From: Phytophthora colocasiae
Taxonomy: Eukaryota > Oomycota > Peronosporomycetes > Peronosporales > Peronosporaceae
Assembly (NCBI GenBank): GCA_018806915.1
Contig: JAGKQI010000049.1
Location: 744,001 to 808,000, forward strand
Reading direction: 5' to 3'
Length of the DNA stretch: 64,000 nucleotides
The translations under genes and the position numbers were made by a program. Below, piece after piece: positions 19,124-30,270 of this stretch. Position 1 is the stretch's first letter. Each line of letters starts with the position of its first letter. Under the pieces are notes generated by a model. The model saw nothing but the letters and a program-made list of their open reading frames with translations. It was not told the origin of the DNA and made no database searches.

Positions 19124-20307
19124 TTTATCTCGAACTCGTGAAGCAAGCATTTCTACCAGAAATGACTGGTTTTGGTAGGATTGGCTTTTGCTCAGATTTA
19201 ATGGTAAAAAGTGTTGTTTTAAATAAACGATCGTTAACGTGTGATTGGCTAATATGATAGTGTGAACTAAGACATATCCATGAATAAAGACATCTCTTAT
19301 GCGGTACGAGAAAAGTATATCCTCGCATGTATAGCCAGCATGTTTGCATACGAGCTCGAAGGTCTAAAGAGATTGAATATTAATATTAAACCTATCAAAG
19401 GGGGCAGTAGCTATCGTGTCAAGGTGCGCGGTCGTACGGGGAACATGGCATATATCACCAATATCTCCAACCCCAAAATATGCTCAGCAGTACAATGTTG
19501 GCATCGATGCTCTCAAGAAGCATACGTCTCCAGATCACAAGGCTGACCCGAAGTATCACTTCTACCTAGGCAACCATGTCGAGTCTCATTTATACGAGGG
19601 AATTCAGTCAGCTGAATTCTACAACAAACTCGAGAACGTACTTGCGAGCCAGAAGCTGCTTTCAAGATTAATATTGCACTTGGGTACAACCTCGTCAGTC
19701 GAACATATGATAGCGATACCAGATACTTCCACCCGAATTTGAGCAACACCTCAGTGTTCAGCTCACTGATTGCTATCAAAAGCAAGGGTGATATTCGCAA
19801 GAAGGTCATTTCGGAGATTCGTTCGATGGAGTTAGCTGACAAGCTTAACTACCCCAAATCGGAATATCTGGTAAAGGCAATTACTGGATTCAAGATTTAC
19901 ATCTACCAGCGCGAACACACACTGGGTGATAGTGAAGCTGTCATTCCAAAGATTATCCGCGACAATAAGAGCGTAATGAACTTCCCAAAGACTAAGAACA
20001 AGTGCATATTTCATTGCATCGCATACCACAAGCAAGAGGAACCAAGAAAGGATCCGCGTAGAATTCAAGCTCTGGTAAAGCAGACATTCAAGCAGTATTG
20101 CTTGTATAAGGATATTAATTATATACTAAGCCTGTTTCGCAGTTTCAAACCAATCGACATTCTCCAGTTCGATGAGCTTGAGAACTGCTTTCAGCTGAGC
20201 ATTAATGTATTTGTGGAGACGGGAAATGTTGAATGCATCTGACGTTCAGACAAGGAGTACGATGTTATCAATATTCTATCCCACGAGAACCATGCTCTTT
20301 ACATTAA

Positions 20308-21244
20308 CCCCTCCAACCCGGAGTGCTGCATAATGCAGCTTAGGCCTTTTTATTAAGCTGCATTATGCACCGTAACGTTGAATTTATCTTGATGTTTGTA
20401 TGTGAAAAAAAAATCACACGAATCGACGCATACTGAAATCAAGATACAAAAATGATGGGCAAATATCTTGCACCGAAAAAGCTCACGATTTGCCAGACAT
20501 AAACGCTGTCTTTCATTTTTCAAAAATATGCTATTCAGCAGGATAGATATGCTCATGAACAGGTAAATGTTGCAACAGTGGCGCCCGCCAACTATCCGTT
20601 TCATTTGAGAACTGAGAAAACGCCTACACCAAGAAAAAAAACGGAGGACACATACAGCTTCGGAAAATAATGAATAGTCTACCTTGCTGGTCACTTTATG
20701 TCGTATTATGCAGCGAACTTATGCTGCATTATGCATTGCTCGTATGGTGCATGTGGACCATCAGCAGAAGACAGCAGAACCGACTCCTTGATCAGCTGTT
20801 TCTCGACGTAACGCTGTAAAATAGTATATAGGACTTTGTATGAAAAGCAAGTAAACCGGTACCGCAATCAGATGATTACCGCAAACAGGTGGAAACCTGT
20901 TTGCGGTAATCATCTGATTGCGGTACCGGTTTACTTGCTTTTTGTATGCCTTCTCATTTTCTAAAAAATCGAGTTTGGTTTCTCGATATTCGACTGGTCT
21001 TTGGCCAATTGCACATGGTCTTTGTGCAACACTGCACGGTCCTTCTGCAGCATTATGCAGCTTTGCATGGGGCATCTGGATACAATTTGTTCTGCAACAT
21101 GCAGCGTAAGCGGGAAGTGTCCTGTTTATCGCCGAGCGTGTGCACACTTCCCAAGCCCTTTAAGCGACGTTCTATACAAATTCCTAGTATAACTGTGCTG
21201 CATAATGCAGCGTAAGAAGGTCAAAATCAGCCGGGCTGGAGGGG
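20308..21244. mobile_element. piggyBac-like MITE (937 bp) with TTAA target duplication
   Basis: Flanked by TTAA on both sides (20304-20307, 21245-21248). The ends are inverted and start CCCCTCC(A)(A/G)CCCGG. Subterminal copies of GCTGCATAATGCAGC lie near both ends and related words recur inside (about 20709, 21047). There is no transposase ORF. TTAA specificity and a CCC start are piggyBac superfamily hallmarks. The insertion splits the DNA polymerase pseudogene without loss of host bases. Confidence 0.8.
20843..20942. repeat. Perfect 48-bp hairpin inside the MITE
   Basis: Arms 20843-20890 and 20895-20942 are reverse complements with a 4-nt loop (GGAA). Arms that read as perfect suggest recent formation or maintenance. 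Confidence 0.9.
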
Positions 21245-21693
21245 TTAAGAATATTGATATGATTCAGTGTAAATACCGATGCCCATAGTGTGAGATGGTG
21301 TTTGTCAGCTCAGACAAACTTCGAAACCATAAGAAGAATCAGTGTGAGCTCGTAAATTGAATCATTCCGATTATTTATCGCCCAGCTCCAAATACAATTC
21401 GTTCGCTACTGACAAAGTACTTTATTAAGAATACTGATCAATACATCGATCATTTCATTGTTTATAACTTTGATGCCATTCTTAACCCCTCTAAAGCGCT
21501 GCTCTGTATCATACAGATTAAGCAGTATGATAAGATTTAATATTTGGCTATCTTGCCATCAAGCCACATCTAAACATTTGTATTGGGCAGAGACGCGATG
21601 ATTATCCTTGTGGAGTATGCTGGGAAGATAGGTAGCGATTATTCACCCTCCATAAGAAATACGATATAAATCCGCCAGAGGTTTGCCAACCAT

Positions 21694-21707
21694 TCATTTT
21701 GCAATTT
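21694..21707 (+). promoter_or_regulatory. Oomycete Inr+FPR core promoter of the second piggyBac-like gene
   Basis: TCATTTTGCAATTT matches TCATTYYNCAWTTT at every position and lies 30 bp before the ATG at 21724. Confidence 0.7.
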
Positions 21708-22721
21708 GTTCTTTATCTCAACGATGAACGCGCCGAACAAGAAGCCTTTTAAGCAACTGTGGAGAGACCTGAGTAAAGCTGGATGGAAGGCCCGGAAGCC
21801 ACGAGGTCTCAGTGTCGATTACACATACGTCAAACCTGGGATTCGTGGGCGGTTGGAGGCCTCACAGCGCAATGTGGACTATTTTATCGGTACGATGTTC
21901 TGTATGCACGTTTCTACCATTATTACTGACTTGGAACATATTTTGTCGACAGGGGAAAACGAATTGATGGCTTTCGCGCGAAAGAATGGACTGCTGCTGT
22001 TGTTACCACTGTCGGTTCCTACTGTAGCCGCTGTCACCCCTACGTTGCCACCATTCACCGCCCCAGAGCCCGTGCCAGCGCCGTCCCTCCCGTCTTCTGC
22101 GAATGGCGTTGGTGGGTCACCCATTCCGCCGACCGCTCTTGAAGAATCTCCAACGCGCTTGGCTCAGGATCATTCGTTGGACACGTCATCTCCTATTGCT
22201 GAAACATCAGCTCCGGATGTTACAGAAGAAGGTGTGGGTACTACAAGCCCTATTCTGTATCCTACAGAACAACCGCGGGAAAAAGGGGTTAGTACGGGGC
22301 ATGATAGCGACTACCTGGAGTTGTTTGACGGTGATCACTTTATGGATGCGTTGCGGACGGAAAGCCTTTTTTGGACCTGTTGCTGCGGACGACATCAACT
22401 TATGTGACAGCCGTGACGCGGTTGCTGAGGATGAAGATGCTGCAGTCAGTGACGAAGAGCTTCGAGTTCCGACGTTGCTCACAGTGGAGTACGACAGTGA
22501 TATCGAGTCTGACAGTGATTTTGAGGACGAAAGCGAGTTATTCGAACAGGACGACAGGGCAGTGAGAGAGTTTGGGGTGAGTGGGTGGACAATCTACGAT
22601 GAACGTCAATCCAGTAAGTCAGTATTATACAGAATAAGAATACTTGCATCAATCTAATTCTGTATCTTTTCCTTTTAGGTGATTTACAAATGCCTGGAGC
22701 GACCGATCTGTATGGAGGTTC

Positions 22722-23121
22722 TGTAACGGGGTTACACGGCGCTACACGCCTTGGCTACATTTGGTGTGGTACACACCAACCAGGGCACACGTCACAGATC
22801 TGTGTATGACACATCGTGTTTCTCACACGTCACATGTACCCATGTGAGGGCAGAGGGCTGAGATCCACACATTGCATTTTTGACTAGGATTTAGTATGAC
22901 AGATACTAAATCCGTTACATTTAGGATTAGGGCAATAAAGTCAATAAAAATCAGTTTGCATTTTATACAATTAGTGTTAGTACCTTTATTATAGGGACAC
23001 TGATTGTGTGAGTCCCGTATTTAGTGGACTACTGGTTCTTGTATAGAACCGAAGGCTAGTGCCTTGCAAGCAGGACTCTACGAGTCAACTAAACTTCCTC
23101 TGTGCGGTGCACACCTACGCA
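22722..23121 (+). repeat. 5' LTR of element B
   Basis: 400 bp, TGTAACGGGG...CCTACGCA. Two substitutions against the 3' LTR (about 22863 and 23044). Confidence 0.92.
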
Positions 23122-23123
23122 TC

Positions 23124-23140
23124 TGGTAGCACTTGTAGTC
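23124..23140 (+). other. Putative primer binding site of element B
   Basis: TGGTAGCACTTGTAGTC begins 2 nt after the LTR and starts with TGG. The tRNA was not identified. Confidence 0.5.
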
Positions 23141-23178
23141 AATCCAACTCCTGAGTTGAAGACTGTGTCTCTGTGAGA

Positions 23179-24150
23179 ATGGATCAAGAAGCATACGCTC
23201 ACTTGACTCCGAGTCAGCGGGACACGCTTAACAAGCTTACGTCCTTGCTGGGCCCGGAAGGTACGGCGCACCTTGCGTCTCAGGGGCCGGAGGCCGTCAA
23301 CGCGCGCCTCGAGGCATTCGCCTCGTACGAGAACGCTCTCGTTGAGCACATTCAGCGAAATGTAAAAGGGGTTACCCCCGCTCCGAGAGCTAAACCCGTC
23401 ACGCTCAGCGTGAAGACCTTCCACGGGCAGGAGGGAGAGAACCTCCTGCTGTGGACCCGAGAGGTCGAAATGGCCATGGGGGCCGCCATGCTCCAGTTGG
23501 AGGGACAACGCGTGGCGTTTGCCATCTCTAAGCTCGAAGGACGAGCACGAGAATGGGCCTTGACGTCTGGGACGTCGGTGGAAGCGGCCCTCCCTACTTG
23601 GGGTGAGCTAAAGGCCAAGCTTACGCAAGTGTTTGCTCCGCCTAACCAGGCGTATCGCGTGCGGTCACGCTTCCTTGCTTGTCGTCAAGGCAAGAAGGAC
23701 CTGGTGGACTATGTCCAAGAGCTGCGCACGCTCATTGCCGGCATGGCTGCCGATCCTCTACCCGAGGTGGTCGCCGTGACCGTCTTCATGGAAGGTTTGC
23801 GGGCTGGCGTGGCCAGGACGGAGGCATTCCGTCAGAGCCCCCATAGCTTTGAGGACGCTGTCAGCGTGGCATTGAATGCCGAGCACAACTTTAAGTTGTC
23901 GAGGGTCGGTGCTAACAGCACAGGGTCCGGTGGACCCGAGCCCATGGACCTCAGCTATGCTGAAGACGAAGTAGCCGAACTACGAGCTGCGGTGCAGCGT
24001 ATGAGCACCCGCCGGTGCTACGTGTGTGGTAGTCCCACACATCTGAGGCCCAACTGCCCTCTGCGCAAGGAGCGCGCCGGCCAGAATGGCCGAAACCCTG
24101 CCGCGGGTCCCGCTTTGGGCTCTGCCCAGGGAAACGCCGGCTCCCAGTAG
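23179..24150 (+). CDS. Gag of element B
   Basis: 323 aa from the ATG at 23179. A retrotrans_gag-type helical domain covers about 80-240 (motifs [27 protein letters not shown]). One CCHC knuckle, [14 protein letters not shown], starts at residue 280. Capsid/nucleocapsid role by family. The stop (24148-24150) lies inside the first arm of the frameshift hairpin. The gene is intact. Confidence 0.9.
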   Translation: MDQEAYAHLTPSQRDTLNKLTSLLGPEGTAHLASQGPEAVNARLEAFASYENALVEHIQRNVKGVTPAPRAKPVTLSVKTFHGQEGENLLLWTREVEMAMGAAMLQLEGQRVAFAISKLEGRAREWALTSGTSVEAALPTWGELKAKLTQVFAPPNQAYRVRSRFLACRQGKKDLVDYVQELRTLIAGMAADPLPEVVAVTVFMEGLRAGVARTEAFRQSPHSFEDAVSVALNAEHNFKLSRVGANSTGSGGPEPMDLSYAEDEVAELRAAVQRMSTRRCYVCGSPTHLRPNCPLRKERAGQNGRNPAAGPALGSAQGNAGSQ

Positions 24151-24170
24151 ACGCGGGGCGGTCTACTGGG
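24129..24170 (+). promoter_or_regulatory. -1 ribosomal frameshift signal between gag and pol of element B
   Basis: Slippery heptamer G_GGA_AAC at 24129-24135, in phase with gag; a 7-nt spacer; then a perfect 10-bp stem (24143-24152 with 24161-24170) and an 8-nt loop. The pol frame is exactly -1 to gag and is open through this site. The gag stop falls within the stem. Confidence 0.8.
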
Positions 24171-27100
24171 GAAGAACTGAGTTCTGCAGTGCGTGAGAGG
24201 CACTGGGGCTCAGCCCCGAAGAGCACCGTGCTCTTTAACACGGAACGTGTGAGCAAGCAGGGCTTGCTGGTCGTCCAGGTGGACGTGAAGAGCTTTGAGA
24301 AGCCGTGGATCGTGTTGATCGATTCGGGGGCGTCTGGGAACTATGTCAGACGCTCCACCGTTGAAGATAGTCAGCAATATGCTGAGGCGCTGCGAGCGCG
24401 AAGAAGTGACACAGTCACTGTCCGTCTAGCGACGGGCGTCCGTGTCACGGTGGCCAAGGTCCCCATGGACCTGCGGCTGAAGTTCTTGGACTTCGATAGC
24501 GTGGAACGCTGCTTGGTCCTGGACCTGGATTCGCGGTACGACCTCATCCTTGGCATGGCGTGGCTGGAGCGCCACGAGCCATGGATTGATTGGAGGTCGA
24601 AGACCTTAGGTGCTACGCACTTCTCTCCTAGTGGAGCTTTGGCGAGTCATGAACCCACCTCTGCTAGGAAGCAGAAGCGCTATTGGCGCGAGCATCGAGC
24701 CGAGTCGGCTATGATGCTGGAAGTCGGTGTGTCCGAGTTAGTGGACAGCACCGAGCGCGAGGACCGCAGTCCTGTTGAGCGCGTAGCGCTGGTTGACAGT
24801 GAGTCAACGTGTGGGCAAAGCTCACGCAACCCCTGTGGGGCGGCACGTACTCCGCCGAGTGACGCCGGTCATGGACTGTCACTGGATGCCGATGGCATCG
24901 GGCCTTCCCAGGCCGTGAACTGTGGGGAGGCACGTACCCCGCCGAGCGATACTGGTCGTGGACCAAGTCGATCGCTGTGTGTCTCTGACATTGGACCTGT
25001 TACGGTCATTGATTGTGCAGCGGCACGTTCTCCGCTGAGCGACATCGGTCGTCGACCGAGTGGATCGCTGAGTGTCACTGACACTGGGCCTGAAGGGGCC
25101 GAAACCTGTGCGGCGGCACGTACTCCGTCTAGTGACGTCGGCGGTAGACCGAGTCAGTCACTGAGTGTCACTGACACTGGGCCGGGCAAGGCCAAAACCT
25201 GTGCGGCGGCACGTACTCCGTCGAGTGGACGTTCGTCGGCTAGACGACGACGTCGTAAGGCCCTATGGGCGAGACGCTCTGCGTCTGAGCCGTCCGTGAC
25301 GTCAAGTGTCAACGCACAGGAGGGCTGTGGGCAGCTATACACTCTGGTCGATGGAGTGGACGGCAGTGCCGAAGACAGTGTCCAGCTGGACAGACTGCCG
25401 AGTGTCGACAAACTCCTTGAGTTAGAGGAGATGTCGTTCGCCGACTTTGGCGATGCCTTGAAGGCTGGCGAACTCGCCGAGGTGGTCATCGTTCGACCTG
25501 AAGAAGAGTTAAACTCGTCGTCCGTCGTGGACGAGTCCGTCTTGACCGAGGTCAAGAAGGCGTTGAACGCCAGGAGTGGATCGGAGATCCTCAAGAACCC
25601 CTTGGATCCCTTTTACTCCTTGCTGAAGGAATATGGAGACGTTGTCTCGAAGGAACCACCGAGTGGCCTGCCTCCAGACCGAGGCGTGCGTCATGAGATC
25701 GACTTAGTTCCCGGAACTAAATACTGTGTAACCCGGCAGTGGCCTCTTCCCAAAGAGCAATGCGACGTCATTGACGCCTTCTTCCGTGCGAAGCACGCTG
25801 CGGGTCTTGTGCGCGAGAGCAAGTCTCCGCACTCCGCACCAACGTTCTGTGTCAGAAAGCCGAATGGGAAGTGGCGTATCGTTCACGCTTTCAATAAGCT
25901 TAACGCTGCCACGATTCCGGCACAGACGCCGATTCCTAGGAAGGATGTTCTTCAGAACAACATGGTGGGCTGCACCATGTATAGTGCGCTCGACTTAGTC
26001 GATGGCTACTATCAGCTGCTCATGCGAGCCAGTGATATCCCGCTTACAGCGGTGAGCACCCCGAGCGGTATGCTCTGGGAGTGGCTCGTAATGCCCCAGG
26101 GGCTCTCGAACGCTCCTGCCACGTTCAATCGTCTAGTGACGCAACTGTTCCGCCCCCTACGGGCCTTCGCACAGACGTACTTTGACGAGGTGTTCGTCCA
26201 CAGTCAGGCCGAACACGGCAAGACTGACGTCGAGGTGCACGTGGAACACGTGAGAGCGGTGCTCGAGTGCATGCGCACGAACAAGTTGTACGCCAACGCG
26301 GACAAGTGCGTCTTTGGCGCGGAAGAAATCCCTTTCCTAGGGTGCTTCATTGGGAAGCATGGCCTTCGTGCTGATCCAGCAAAGGTCAAGGCCATTGTGG
26401 ACTGGCCGGTTCCCTTGAACCAGAAGGACTTGCGTAAGTGGCTGGGCTTAGCCAATTACTTGCACAAGTACAGCGAGAACTACGCTGAGTTGGCTCGGCC
26501 ACTGACGGATCTCCTTAAGAAGGGTACCGATTGGATATGGCGTGCTGAGCAAGAGAGTGCGTTCACTCGCATCAAGGATAGCCTGCTTCAGGCACCGATA
26601 CTGGCGTTGCCAGACCCCGATCGTCCGTTCATCGTCGTCTGTGACGCCTCGGACTTTGCCATCGGCAGTGCTTTGCTACAAGCGGACGCCGACGGGCGCG
26701 AACGCGTCATCGCGTTTGAGTCTCGTCAGCTCAAGGCTGCTGAGAAGAACTACCCAGTTCACGACAAGGAGCTACTTGCGATGAAGTACGCTCTCGTCAA
26801 ATTCAGGGTTCACCTGCTTGGCTCCAAGCCGTTTGTGATCTATACGGATCATGCGTCACTACGCACAGCGACACAGTCGCCTCACCTCTCGCAGAGGATG
26901 GCACGATGGCTCTCCTTCTTTGCGGAGTACAACTTCGAGGTGAAGTACAAGCCTGGCAGGCAGAACGTCCTCGCTGACGCGCTATCGCGTCGCCCGGACT
27001 ATGAGTTATCTCATGTCACCTCGGTGACGTCGTCCGTGACGGACATGGTTCGAGCAGCGTACGCTCAGGACGACTCTTGTGTCGCGTTGCTTCAAGCTCT

Positions 27101-28556
27101 AGGGAGCGATGAGTTTAAGGACTCTAAGGTGACTCTGTCACGACGCCTAAAGGCGAGGCTCCAGCGCTATAGCCTGGAAGGCGGTCTGCTGTACTACAGC
27201 ACGGGTCAGGATGACCCACCACGTGTGGTGGTTCCTCATGATGAGGACCTGAAGTACCGTATCCTCTACGAGGCCCACGATACGCCTGCGAGCGGCCACC
27301 TCGGTCGCGAGAAGACCTACGGCTCGGTGAGCTCCATGTACTGGTGGCCGAAGATGTACAAGTGGGTCAGCACATATGTGCGCACGTGCGAGACGTGTCA
27401 GCGGGTTAAACCCTCGCCGCATGCGGCGGCGCCTTTGGCGAGCTTGCCTGTACCCTCTGGGTGTTGGCAGTCCATGAGTATGGACTTTGTGTTTGGCCTG
27501 CCGAAGGATACGGCAGGCAACACGGGCGTTGTGGTCTTTGTTGACCGGCTGAGCAAGATGGCTCACCTAGCGGCTGTGCCGGACACCGTCGATGGCGCTG
27601 GTACAGCGACGATCTTTATAGATCGAGTCTTCCGTCAGCATGGGCTGCCGCAGACCATTGTCTCGGATCGAGATCGTTTCACGGGTCAATTTTGGACGTC
27701 CGTCTTTAATGTGCTCGGCACTCGACTGGACATGTCCATGTGGGAATTTAAGGTCGGTGACCAAGTTTTATTAAACGCTAAGAACCTACCTACACATGCA
27801 GTGTCGGTCGTCTTCAAGACGAAATTGCGCCCGCGCTTCATCGGACCGTTCACGGTCGTGGCCAAGAAGGGCCTGGCATACACGCTTGACTTGCCAAAGC
27901 GGATGCGAACACACCCCGTGTTCTACGTCGGCTTGCTTAAGCCATATCGGGACCCCGCGGGGGTGAACGCGGAGGCGCCAGCGCCGACGACACGCGTGCA
28001 GGCTGCGTCATCTGCAGCAGCATCGTCACCTGACCCCGCAGCTCAGCGAGCTGAAGCTCCTGCTGGTGCAGGCGAGCAGTCAGGGACTGAGGCCCCTCGA
28101 GCCAAGCCATCCGGCTTTCGACCTCCTCCATGTCATGAGCGAGACGGGCATGCGAATGCCAAACGCTCTCCATGTTCCCCTGAAGAGACTGAGTCTGACT
28201 CAGAAGAGTATCGATCGAGCGATCGAGCTGACACCATGCGCGCTGCGCCAAATAACGCTCGTCACACTCATCGAGTATCGCATCCCGTAGCGAGTCGACC
28301 CCCTCCTCCGTTGCTCGATGAGCAGGGGACTCCCCACTACCACGTGGAGCGCCTGATGGCGCGTCGTCGACATCGGGGTCGAAACCAGTATTTGGTGAAG
28401 TGGCGTGGGTATCCTCATACCCAGATCTCGTGGGAGTTCGAGGAGCCCCTGAGGCAGGACTGCCCTGACGTCGTGGACGCTTTTGATCGCGAGGATCGGA
28501 GGCGCCCGGAGGGCTCGAGGTCAACCACTCGGTCGACACCCGCTTCTCACCACTAG
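24135..28556 (+). pseudogene. Pol of element B: protease-RT-RNase H-integrase(deleted)-chromodomain
   Basis: Continuous frame entered by the -1 shift at 24135, no internal stop. Counting residues from the first Val at 24189: protease DSGA at 45-48; a long spacer with repeated units around AARTPSSD (24840-25220); reverse transcriptase with YFDE at 664-667, where the family motif is YxDD; RNase H; HHCC finger of integrase; catalytic Asp in SMDFVFG and VSDRDRF. Directly after LGTRLDMS the frame jumps to EFKVGDQVLL, so the rest of the core with the catalytic Glu is gone (an in-frame deletion near 27740). The tail is a clear chromodomain (YHVERLMARR...YLVKWRGY). Two key lesions without any stop suggest maintenance by trans-acting relatives or very recent damage. 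Confidence 0.88.
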
Positions 28557-29574
28557 TGTGAGAAGCTGACGGACTAGCAGCTGAGCTCAGGCTCTGGTCC
28601 GTGGCTGGTACAGCCAGTGCGTCTCCTCCGGAGACTTGTGGAGCGTCCTGCGGAGCAGGGATAGTGGCCTGAGGGGCAGAAGCCACTGCCGTCGTGTGAC
28701 GAGGAAAGCGGCCGGGCCGCACGCGTTGCTTCGCGTACTGGAAGAGCAGACCTCGAGCGAGGCGGACGTCCACCTCGGAGTAGCTCTCCATGAGCCGATC
28801 GAACGACGCGAGCTTCCGTGAAGCCTCGGCCCAGGTGGCCACATGGACCATGTAGTCCCTGGTGGTCTCACTGGTTTGGAGAAGGAGAGGATAGGTCCTC
28901 ATCTGAGGCACAGACTCTCGCCGGCGTTGCTTATCCAAGCGTTGCCGATACTCGGCGAGTGTGCACACCTGCGGGGTCAGGAAGCGCTCATGGAGCCCTT
29001 GTCGTTGCTGAGTCTCAGCCACCGTGCGAGGTGCATCGCCTATGGCGAATCCGTGCAGGTTTGGCTGCGCCATTAGGTGTTTCACCTGCTCGGCAGGGTC
29101 ACGAGGCTCAAAGCCGTAGTCGCGTCGCGACGAAGTCCCCACGATGTCCCGCTGGACCGGTCGATGAGACTCGGGAGCACCGCTCATAGAGGCCTCCAGC
29201 GCCTCATCCAGAGGATTGGTGATCGCGTCCTCGACGCTCCCGGATGGCTCATCACGAGCAGGAAGTGGCGGAGCGTTGCGCAACGCGTTGAGCACGAGGC
29301 TCGAGGGTCCCTCTGGGAACGGATTGGGCTGATGCAGCTGTCGAGGAAGAGAATATCGGCGCGGATCGCGTGGAGAGCGTAGCTTAGATCGGGTCGTTCG
29401 AGGGCTCAGACGAGCAGGAGACCCGGGGGCGTCGCCCTGGACGGACTCTTCATAGTCCACTTCAATCTCGCCGTCCTCGGCAGGAGAGCGACGTGGGTCG
29501 CGCGTCGGTGACGCTGTCGTGTACTCGAACGGCGAGCCACCACTACCACTTGAGGTCGGGCTGCCCTTGAACAT
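27937..29574 (-). CDS. Antisense gene of element B, unknown coiled-coil protein
   Basis: 545 aa from the ATG at 29574; the frame is open to 29688 but without an earlier ATG. The N-terminus is Pro/Ser/Arg-rich. A helical region about 150-310 is followed by a Pro/Ser-rich linker with a basic cluster (DQKRPRRQ) like a nuclear signal. The C-terminus is a coiled coil (around SLQGNMESVWHSHARLAHD). Its last 620 bp overlap the opposite strand of pol, including the chromodomain codons, so both proteins share DNA. No family recognised. The frame is uninterrupted for 1.6 kb, opposite and downstream of pol. An Inr/FPR-like motif lies about 150 bp upstream. Confidence 0.65.
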   Translation of the reverse strand: MFKGSPTSSGSGGSPFEYTTASPTRDPRRSPAEDGEIEVDYEESVQGDAPGSPARLSPRTTRSKLRSPRDPRRYSLPRQLHQPNPFPEGPSSLVLNALRNAPPLPARDEPSGSVEDAITNPLDEALEASMSGAPESHRPVQRDIVGTSSRRDYGFEPRDPAEQVKHLMAQPNLHGFAIGDAPRTVAETQQRQGLHERFLTPQVCTLAEYRQRLDKQRRRESVPQMRTYPLLLQTSETTRDYMVHVATWAEASRKLASFDRLMESYSEVDVRLARGLLFQYAKQRVRPGRFPRHTTAVASAPQATIPAPQDAPQVSGGDALAVPATDQSLSSAASPSASHTSGEKRVSTEWLTSSPPGASDPRDQKRPRRQGSPASGAPRTPTRSGYEDTHATSPNTGFDPDVDDAPSGAPRGSGESPAHRATEEGVDSLRDAILDECDERYLAQRAWCQLDRSIDTLLSQTQSLQGNMESVWHSHARLAHDMEEVESRMAWLEGPQSLTARLHQQELQLAELRGQVTMLLQMTQPARVSSALAPPRSPPRGPDMA

Positions 29575-29720
29575 CGCTCCGTAGCGAAGGCGAGACGCCG
29601 CGAAGTACTCCGAAACGGAGAGCGTAAGAGAGAGCCGAGGGCTCAGGCCGGGAAGCGCAGGGGCGCTGAGGCGGGTATGCCAGGGCACGGGGCACCCGAG
29701 GAGCGGTGGGCTCGCTAGGG

Positions 29721-29738
29721 CAAATGGGAGAATGTGCT
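29721..29738 (-). promoter_or_regulatory. Inr/FPR-like motif of the antisense gene in element B
   Basis: The minus strand reads GCACATTCTCCCATTTG, close to GCTCATTYYNCAWTTT with one substitution and one extra C. It lies about 150 bp upstream of the ATG at 29574. Confidence 0.45.
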
Positions 29739-29858
29739 CGTTGAGCCAGCGCGCACGCGCACTCTCGTCGAGAGATTTACTTTATCGGAAAGTTGCCGCT
29801 GACAGGCCTTGACAAGGCAGTTATGCCAGCAGTTGTAGATACCGCGTATCCACGGTGT

Positions 29859-29870
29859 GGTGGGGGAGGG
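29859..29870 (+). other. Polypurine tract of element B
   Basis: GGTGGGGGAGGG directly abuts the 3' LTR start (29871). Confidence 0.7.
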
Positions 29871-30270
29871 TGTAACGGGGTTACACGGCGCTACACGCCT
29901 TGGCTACATTTGGTGTGGTACACACCAACCAGGGCACACGTCACAGATCTGTGTATGACACATCGTGTTTCTCACACGTCACATGTACCCATGTGAGGGC
30001 AGAGGGCTGAGAGCCACACATTGCATTTTTGACTAGGATTTAGTATGACAGATACTAAATCCGTTACATTTAGGATTAGGGCAATAAAGTCAATAAAAAT
30101 CAGTTTGCATTTTATACAATTAGTGTTAGTACCTTTATTATAGGGACACTGATTGTGTGAGTCCCGTATTTAGTGGACTACTGGTTCTTGTATAAAACCG
30201 AAGGCTAGTGCCTTGCAAGCAGGACTCTACGAGTCAACTAAACTTCCTCTGTGCGGTGCACACCTACGCA
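29871..30270 (+). repeat. 3' LTR of element B
   Basis: 400 bp matching 22722-23121 except two positions. Followed by 11 bases that are neither LTR nor target, then the GGTTC duplication. Confidence 0.92.

Larger units (their letters stand above)
19280..21700 (+). pseudogene. Decayed type-B DNA polymerase (protein-primed/viral-mobile type, DNA_pol_B_2-like), split by a MITE
   Basis: Seen: three plus-strand frames (19280-20242) broken by frameshifts, then a continuation after 21248. The layout follows the N-terminal half of type-B polymerases of mobile elements and linear plasmids: a region like NKCIFHCIAYHK, then KEYDVINILSHENHALYI, then a C2-type finger (CKYRCP.C...SSDKLRNHKKNQC, one in-frame stop), then a VYNFDAIL stretch where the first exonuclease motif would be. 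The two halves join seamlessly in frame when the MITE and one TTAA are removed. The polymerase domain itself is absent beyond about 21600. Likely source: a Maverick/Polinton-like or other protein-primed element; family inference only. Confidence 0.55.

Noticed and set aside
24709..25594. Long minus-strand ORFs opposite B pol
   Set aside because: They mirror the GC-rich repeats of the pol spacer, have no promoter-like motif and no independent coding character, unlike the antisense gene at 27937-29574.
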